A stretch of 10,596 nt of DNA from contig QUTJ01031266.1 in NCBI GenBank assembly GCA_003573635.1, positions 1-10,596 on the forward strand, in the 5' to 3' direction. This document shows positions 7,701-10,596 of this stretch, in pieces (position 1 is the stretch's first letter; each line of letters opens with the position of its first letter). Under the pieces are notes generated by a model, which saw nothing but the letters and a program-made list of their open reading frames with translations, did not search any database and was not told where the DNA came from. This DNA is from Goniomonas avonlea (Eukaryota; Cryptophyceae; Goniomonadida; Goniomonadaceae). Both the position numbers and the translations under genes were made by a program.

Positions 7701-8434
7701 AGCGGGAAGGGAATGAGGAGGACAGCGATAGTGATGACGGTTTTGTAGTTGACGGGGATGGCTGTGGTGATTTCGATGACGGGGGGTGGGTGGGTGGAGC
7801 GGGCAGTCGGGAAGGTGGAGGAGTGCCTGACGGAGAGACGGGTGACGAGGGGATGGACGGTGGGGGGTTGACTGACGGAGCGATTCGTGAGGGAGGGTGT
7901 GTCGAGGACGGACCCGGCGGGAGGTTGACTGACGGAGAGATCAGTGAGGGAGAGTGTGTCGAGGACGGACCCGGCGGGGGGTTGACTGACGGAGAGATCA
8001 GTGAGGGAGGGTGTGTTGAGGACGGACCCGGCGACGGGTTGACTGACGGAGAAATTCGTGTGGGAGACAGGCACGGCGGAAGGGGGGTGACAGGCGGGGA
8101 GATGGGTGAGGGAGCGCGTCCCGAAGAGATTCACAGCGAGGGGGGCGACGACAATGCTGACAGCGCGAGTGAGAACGACGCGTGGGGCGGGGTGGACCGA
8201 GATGATCCGTGTGCGACCGTGAGCGACGAGCCAGGGGCTGCTGGTCCACCTGCCGAGGGTGAGGGCAAAGCCCACGATTCTGGCGCCAGGGTTCCGACGG
8301 TCGGGCCTCTGTCGACTGTTGTGGGCGTGAGAGTCGCAGGTGATGCACGTGGCATTGTTGGCGTCGGTAAGCGTCCCACGTGGGCACCACCGCGTTGGCC
8401 GTCAGAAATCGAGATTGACTTTGATGGGCTCTGA
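1424..8434 (+). CDS. ZGRF1: ZGRF1-type DNA helicase: DUF2439 + GRF zinc finger + SF1 helicase, 30 exons
   Basis: Exons: 1424-1462, 1540-1682, 1727-2013, 2064-2718, 2783-2924, 3231-3288, 3413-3532, 3591-3665, 3862-4096, 4138-4281, 4339-4349, 4403-4506, 4612-4705, 4793-4825, 4890-4986, 5032-5142, 5201-5333, 5440-5500, 5635-5760, 5813-5950, 5999-6132, 6178-6201, 6309-6443, 6558-6810, 6868-6983, 7031-7055, 7126-7137, 7189-7279, 7332-7408, 7455-8434. They sum to 4653 nt, a 1550-residue protein. All introns are GT...AG; 28 of 29 acceptors are CAG and one is TAG. The domain order matches animal ZGRF1, a nuclear SF1 helicase that dissociates D-loops and supports RAD51-dependent repair of replication-blocking lesions. 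That role is family knowledge; orthology is inferred from the DUF2439, GRF and helicase order and from residue-level resemblance across the junctions. The start codon is fixed by the DUF2439 opening (MSRKFVVLYTKQK). Least certain joins: exons 3/4, 6/7, the optional intron 3938-3982, and the exon 17 donor (5334 or 5373). Confidence 0.87.
2064..2718 (+). other. Exon 4: long low-complexity linker
   Basis: A 655-nt exon, residues about 157-375, the longest in the gene apart from the last. It is rich in Ser, Pro, His and Arg and shows no recognised domain, as expected of the disordered linker between DUF2439 and the zinc finger. It begins with TQDILSLMASKF after an inferred 50-bp intron (2014-2063); a donor at 1977 would also keep phase. 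It ends before a GTGGGT donor at 2719. The second half carries degenerate proline-rich repeats, listed separately. Confidence 0.7.
2550..2685 (+). repeat. Degenerate proline-rich tandem repeat in exon 4
   Basis: Three to four diverged copies of an 11-12 residue unit of the form (G/D)NPxVPxR. The CAATCCTC core recurs at 2557, 2593 and 2626, so the period is 36 then 33 bases, both keeping frame. Copies read DNPPVPHR, GNPQVPPR, GNPRVPLQ and GPPQVPLR. It lies in the disordered linker, and length variation between strains would be expected. Confidence 0.75.
2783..3532 (+). other. Exons 5-7: helical segment preceding the GRF finger
   Basis: Exon 5 (2783-2924) encodes residues about 375-422 with RFDSVTEYKQTFVAAIHEEV, resembling the conserved helix (F.S...Y...F...(L/I).E..N) that precedes the GRF finger in animal ZGRF1. 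Exon 6 (3231-3288) continues LLQAAQSFHGASARADAVS. Exon 7 (3413-3532) gives GLFSEQNQPRQYLARSAV and ends RPSG, joining GDGPPLCQC of the finger. Exon 7 is the least secure: skipping it also keeps phase. The introns here (306, 124 and 58 bp) include the longest of the gene. Confidence 0.65.
3591..3937 (+). other. GRF-type zinc finger, split by a phase-1 intron
   Basis: Residues about 483-524. Exon 8 (3591-3665) encodes PPLCQCHEASKVV followed by RKEGPNQ. After a 196-bp intron (3666-3861), exon 9 resumes GRLFFTCAASKCKFFVFA. The joined GPNQGR..F.TC.....CKFF is the GRF signature. Visible zinc ligands are C488, C490 (or H491), C513 and C518. GRF fingers bind single-stranded or branched nucleic acid in ZGRF1, TOP3A, APE2 and NEIL3. 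The aromatic after CKFF is Phe rather than the usual Trp. The intron falls exactly inside the GPN(K/Q)G|R motif, so no single reading frame shows the domain. Confidence 0.9.
4138..5142 (+). other. Pre-helicase conserved region, exons 10-16
   Basis: Residues about 585-782. Exon 10 encodes a basic stretch (SYKRARRSSEDD), then FLKFVTSEHTS. An 11-nt microexon (4339-4349) bridges to exon 12, giving MFHRDDLWVVSNNSDFD and FVARSLVFG, like the KDDLWV(I/V)S...F block of animal ZGRF1. Exon 13 encodes IAPVDYTPALSRCQNVYIL; exons 14-15 give LTTFEIGLKSQ and LPLLPFLLAGP; exon 16 ends KRYRLNPDQK, the LN.DQ Q-motif-like entry to SF1 helicase domain 1A. The seven introns between these exons and leading to the helicase core are 57, 53, 105, 87, 64, 45 and 58 bp. 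Confidence 0.85.
5201..7408 (+). other. SF1 (DNA2/NAM7/UPF1-like) helicase core, exons 17-29
   Basis: Residues about 783-1224. Visible motifs: Walker A GVFGAGKS (807-814); ISGATNVAVDR (Ia); VVGVTCAA; Walker B ILDECSQ (D958, E959); GDPMQLPP (III), split by the 6202-6308 intron; LLRTQYR then LHPAIS (IV); GVICLYKAQ; ISTVDAFQGAEKD (V), assembled from four exons; and GFIES...NVAITRAKR (VI, arginine finger R1196). All catalytic positions are intact, so an active 5'-3' ATPase/helicase is expected. Each join was chosen because it restores a family motif and matches phase, for example ARFSSHCL|ITAGDPMQ across a 45-bp intron. An RRIVS-type alternative was not needed. Confidence 0.92.
7455..8434 (+). 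other. C-terminal acidic/glycine-rich tail, terminal exon
   Basis: The 980-nt last exon encodes residues about 1225-1550 after a 46-bp intron (7409-7454) that joins YIVEAVR to DVPEGYQLADHCLR. An Asp/Glu-rich stretch (ELSEDDDDFENPPF) is followed at once by a basic cluster RRRKRRSR (residues about 1290-1297), which resembles a nuclear localisation signal. A second acidic stretch (EEDSDSDDGF) leads into glycine-rich sequence with 19-residue repeats. The last residues are EIEIDFDGL before TGA. Animal ZGRF1 has only a short lysine-rich end after motif VI, so this roughly 325-residue tail is an addition. No enzymatic domain is recognised. Confidence 0.8.
7868..8067 (+). repeat. 57-bp tandem repeats encoding 19 residues
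   Basis: TTGACTGACGGAG recurs at 7868, 7925, 7982 and 8039, exactly 57 bp apart, giving three full units and a partial fourth. Each unit reads LTDGxIxEGxCVEDGPGGx. The period is a multiple of three, so copy number can change without frameshift. Flanking DNA (7780-8110) is a degenerate G/A-rich extension of the same composition. Confidence 0.95.
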
Positions 8435-8560
8435 GTGGCCCAGTGTGGCCACCAATACACACAAGGACGCGCGACACAGAGTCGCACTCAAAAACTACAC
8501 GCAGAGCCACAGACTTTGTGGTTGAGGCCTGAGTAAATAAAGTGCCAAACGCGCAGCACA
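8435..8560 (+). terminator. 3' UTR with AATAAA polyadenylation signal
   Basis: AATAAA lies at 8536-8541, about 102 nt after the stop codon at 8432-8434, in the sequence context GAGTAAATAAAGTGCC. This is the expected position for the helicase gene's cleavage/polyadenylation signal. Cleavage would fall some 10-30 nt downstream. Confidence 0.6.
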
Positions 8561-9096
8561 AATATTGTGTCGACAACTTGAAATACTATCGAGTGATCCC
8601 TCTCGCTTGTGTGCACCAACCGTTGAACCTGATTCGTTTCGCGTAGTGTTTGATACAAGGTTTAGGAAATCAGCTGTCCGCGAAAAACAAACTGTGAAAC
8701 ATATTGAATATTATCCCAGAGCCATCTGATGCTTTGTACGGTAATTTTTGTTGTGAATTGGTGAGCTCCTCGCCGAGTCGAGCTGTTGTCAGGTTTGATT
8801 TCAATCAATTCGCGTTTTAACACATGTTTTTCAGGGCCAAAGCTCTTCGTCAAATTTGGTGCAGACAGTGCTTAAAACAAGAAGAAGAAAAAACCTTTGC
8901 CCAACGTAATTGGCAAGTCGAGCTCGTACGTTGTAATTTTGCTCTGATTCGTGCCATGTACCATCTATGTTGCAATTGCTTTGCCGCAACCGTTCTCAGC
9001 AAATATTAATTGCACGATCAGAGGACAAGACACAGACGCACGCTACACAGAGACTCTGATCTAGCTTCGAGAGGCTACTTTTGTTCGAGATCCTTT

Positions 9097-9098
<2 letters not shown>
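8561..9098. other. Intergenic sequence with no supported gene
   Basis: This stretch is more AT-rich than the gene. It contains only short frames of about 60 codons without recognisable motifs or convincing splice partners. I found no tRNA-like cloverleaf or conserved RNA by eye. Confidence 0.5.
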
Positions 9099-9144
<46 letters not shown>

Positions 9145-9158
9145 CGAGAGAGAGAGAG
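9099..9158. repeat. (GA)n microsatellite
   Basis: An AG run of about 60 bases, interrupted by two CG steps near 9139 and 9145. It is complementary in composition to the CT tract at the right edge of the window, which also carries a CG interruption. Confidence 0.97.
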
Positions 9159-9511
9159 TTTGTTCAAACATCATGGGACAGTGGCCATGCCATCTGTGAG
9201 TGAGTGTGCGTTGTCCGTCTCTGCATTGGCCTTATTCATTGAATTTCATGCTCTCTCTTCCGCGCAGGAACCAGACAGACTCGGACACTTGCAGGCGCGA
9301 GAGATCTCGTGGTTAAGCGCCAATGCTGCGCCATGAATTTAGCTCGCTAGATCCGAGTCATCCTCATGCATTATATTATATATTAGGTCTAGCTGGGTCT
9401 CTGGGTGAAGTCTGTACGAAATATATATGCGGCCGACAACACCCCGGGCCGGGCCGGATATGGGGGGGGGACTCGGAGAGTTTATTCCACACATACAACA
9501 ACAAAGGCACT
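9159..9511. other. Non-coding spacer left of the inverted-repeat element
   Basis: No gene supported. Notable composition: TATA-like AT runs around 9370-9386 and 9420-9428, a GGGCCGGGCCGG block at about 9447, and a run of nine G at 9462-9470. A continuous frame through 9010-9336 exists only because the GA repeat translates as Arg-Glu. Confidence 0.45.
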
Positions 9512-10392
9512 CAGGCTCCAGGTTTTGTCAAGAATTCGCAAAGACAAAGAAAACGAGTGAGAAATTCAGCTAGAAGCAAAAACAAAAAAGGCAAGAAAGA
9601 GATGCAGCCGGCTATCCCAGTCAGAACTTCGGCGTAATTACCCGGCGGNTTATGCACTTGTCAGCGTAGACACGTCCCCGGGCTCTCGAAGTGGAGTTAA
9701 GTCCACTTTCCCAATCCAGGCGCAGGCCCCTCGCGATCTTAAGCGGTAATAAGCTCGAGAGACCTAGAGACTCAGTATTTCTTGGATAAGCTCCCGGCCG
9801 AGTCTCTCCTTCAAGTTGTCTCGCGAGCTACTAGTAGATCTCTCCAGTTCTCCGGAGGGGTGTTGTTAACATGGGCGCGCTCGCATATATGTGCCCAGAA
9901 TGTTTGAATATCTCTCTAGATCTGTGTGTTTGATCCGGCGCGTGCAATTTCAAAATATTGTCTTAACGTTCGAGCTTGCGGACGTGTGAAGTACAGCACA
10001 ATAAAAATTAGTTTGGATATGAAGTGTCTGCGTCATATGTTTGATGGGGTTTGAAATTAACCCGCCCTCTATCCTGAACGGTTCGTCTGCCGTATATATA
10101 TCCCGGTTAACGCGCACGGCTGGAGGCTTCAGCCTCACACGGAAGTGACGAAACCGCTTATATGAAGATCGCGAGGGGCCAGCGCCTGGATTGGGATTAA
10201 AGCTTGCTTCAACGCACTGGCAGCTTCGAGAGCCCAGGGACGTGTCTGAGCAGCGTGCATAAAACCATCGGGTAATTACGCCAGCGCTCCGATCGGGACT
10301 GACGGCTGCCTTTGTTTTCATGTTTTTGTTTTTGTTTTCTGTTTGATCTTTCAATTTCCATCTTCGAGACTCGGATACAAACATGGAGCCTG
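9512..10392. mobile_element. Foldback/MITE-like element with long imperfect inverted repeats
   Basis: The left arm (9512-9747) and right arm (10153-10392) are inverted copies around a centre of about 405 bp. The ends are a perfect 9-bp terminal inverted repeat, CAGGCTCCA at 9512-9520 and TGGAGCCTG at 10384-10392. Inner arms (9631-9747 against 10282-10153) share long identical blocks: GGCGTAATTACCCG, TTATGCAC, AGACACGTCCC, GGGCTCTCGAAG, TCCCAATCCAGGCGC and GGCCCCTCGCGATCTT, separated by diverged spacers. Between the terminal 9-mer and the inner arms only weak similarity remains. No transposase and no clear target-site duplication were found. Alternatively it is an old inverted segmental duplication. 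One undetermined base (N) lies at 9649 in the left arm. Confidence 0.6.
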
Positions 10393-10435
10393 TGCGGCTA
10401 TAGAGTCTCCATTGATTGAACTTCTAGTGTGCGCC

Positions 10436-10466
10436 GAGAGCTCGAGGATGAAGTTGTCGAGCTCTC
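10436..10466. repeat. Perfect 10-bp inverted repeat (hairpin)
   Basis: GAGAGCTCGA at 10436-10445 is exactly complementary to TCGAGCTCTC at 10457-10466, with an 11-nt loop. It follows the inverted-repeat element. A 12-nt direct repeat TCTCTGCCCTGT (10463 and 10489) overlaps its right side. No U-run follows, so it is not a simple terminator. Confidence 0.7.
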
Positions 10467-10528
10467 TGCCCTGTGGCTATGTCCCCGATCTCTGCCCTGT
10501 CCAAGAGAGACTCAGTCTGAACAGAAGC

Positions 10529-10539
10529 CTCTCTCTCTT

Positions 10540-10596
<57 letters not shown>
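10529..10596. repeat. (CT)n microsatellite
   Basis: A CT run with TTT and CG interruptions near 10538-10544, continuing to the window edge. No gene is seen between the inverted-repeat element and this tract. Confidence 0.97.

Noticed and set aside
7034-8275. 413-codon open frame on the minus strand with LSVSQPPAGSV-type repeats
   Set aside because: It is the antisense shadow of the repeat-bearing last exon. It covers introns and several helicase exons whose plus-strand motifs are unambiguous, and its own sequence shows no domain.
9010-9336. 108-codon frame with Arg-Glu repeats
   Set aside because: The frame is held open by the GA microsatellite and has no other protein-like feature.
9950-10384. 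144-codon open frame on the minus strand
   Set aside because: It spans the centre and right arm of the inverted repeat; the homologous left arm has a stop in the same frame after about 14 codons, so the frame is not conserved. No motif recognised.
1-10596. Bacterial-style features: operons, CRISPR, phage or insertion sequences, tRNA or rRNA genes
   Set aside because: None seen. The coding sequence is intron-split and eukaryotic throughout, and the repeats are simple-sequence or inverted rather than spacer-repeat arrays.

Overview
The window is nuclear DNA from a eukaryote with a compact, very intron-dense genome. Almost nothing codes as one long frame. The genes appear only when short GT...AG introns (mostly 41-134 bp) are removed. 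28 of the 29 introns inferred in the main gene end in CAG, and several have a CTAAC or CTGAC branch-like motif just upstream. Long CA, GA and CT microsatellites and an AATAAA signal also fit a eukaryote. The lineage (protist, early opisthokont or intron-rich fungus) cannot be settled from this sequence.

Layout. (1) 1-62 is a (CA)n tract. (2) 101-1326, minus strand, is the 5' part of a split gene for an alpha-helical, HEAT-like protein. It has four exons here and runs off the left edge; a THADA/Trm732-type protein is a weak guess. (3) 1327-1423 is a 97-bp gap between two divergent start codons, probably a shared promoter. (4) 1424-8434, plus strand, is a full-length ZGRF1-type gene. I reconstruct 30 exons whose lengths sum to 4653 nt (1550 codons plus stop), with every junction in phase. 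Domain order is DUF2439 (Mte1/Dbl2-like), a proline-rich linker, a GRF zinc finger split by an intron, a pre-helicase region, an SF1 DNA2/UPF1-type helicase core with recognisable motifs, and a long acidic/glycine-rich tail with a nuclear-localisation-like basic cluster and 19-residue tandem repeats. A polyadenylation signal lies at 8536. (5) 8560-9098 has no gene I can support. (6) 9099-10596 is repeat territory: a GA tract, a roughly 880-bp foldback or MITE-like inverted repeat (9512-10392), a perfect 10-bp hairpin, and a CT tract at the right edge.

Function. Human ZGRF1 is a 5'-3' helicase that works with RAD51 in recombination and crosslink repair, and fungal Mte1/Dbl2 share only its N-terminal DUF2439. 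Here all parts are in one gene, so a nuclear recombination/repair helicase is the best reading. The least explained features are the 11-nt and 12-nt microexons, the helicase tail and the inverted-repeat element.
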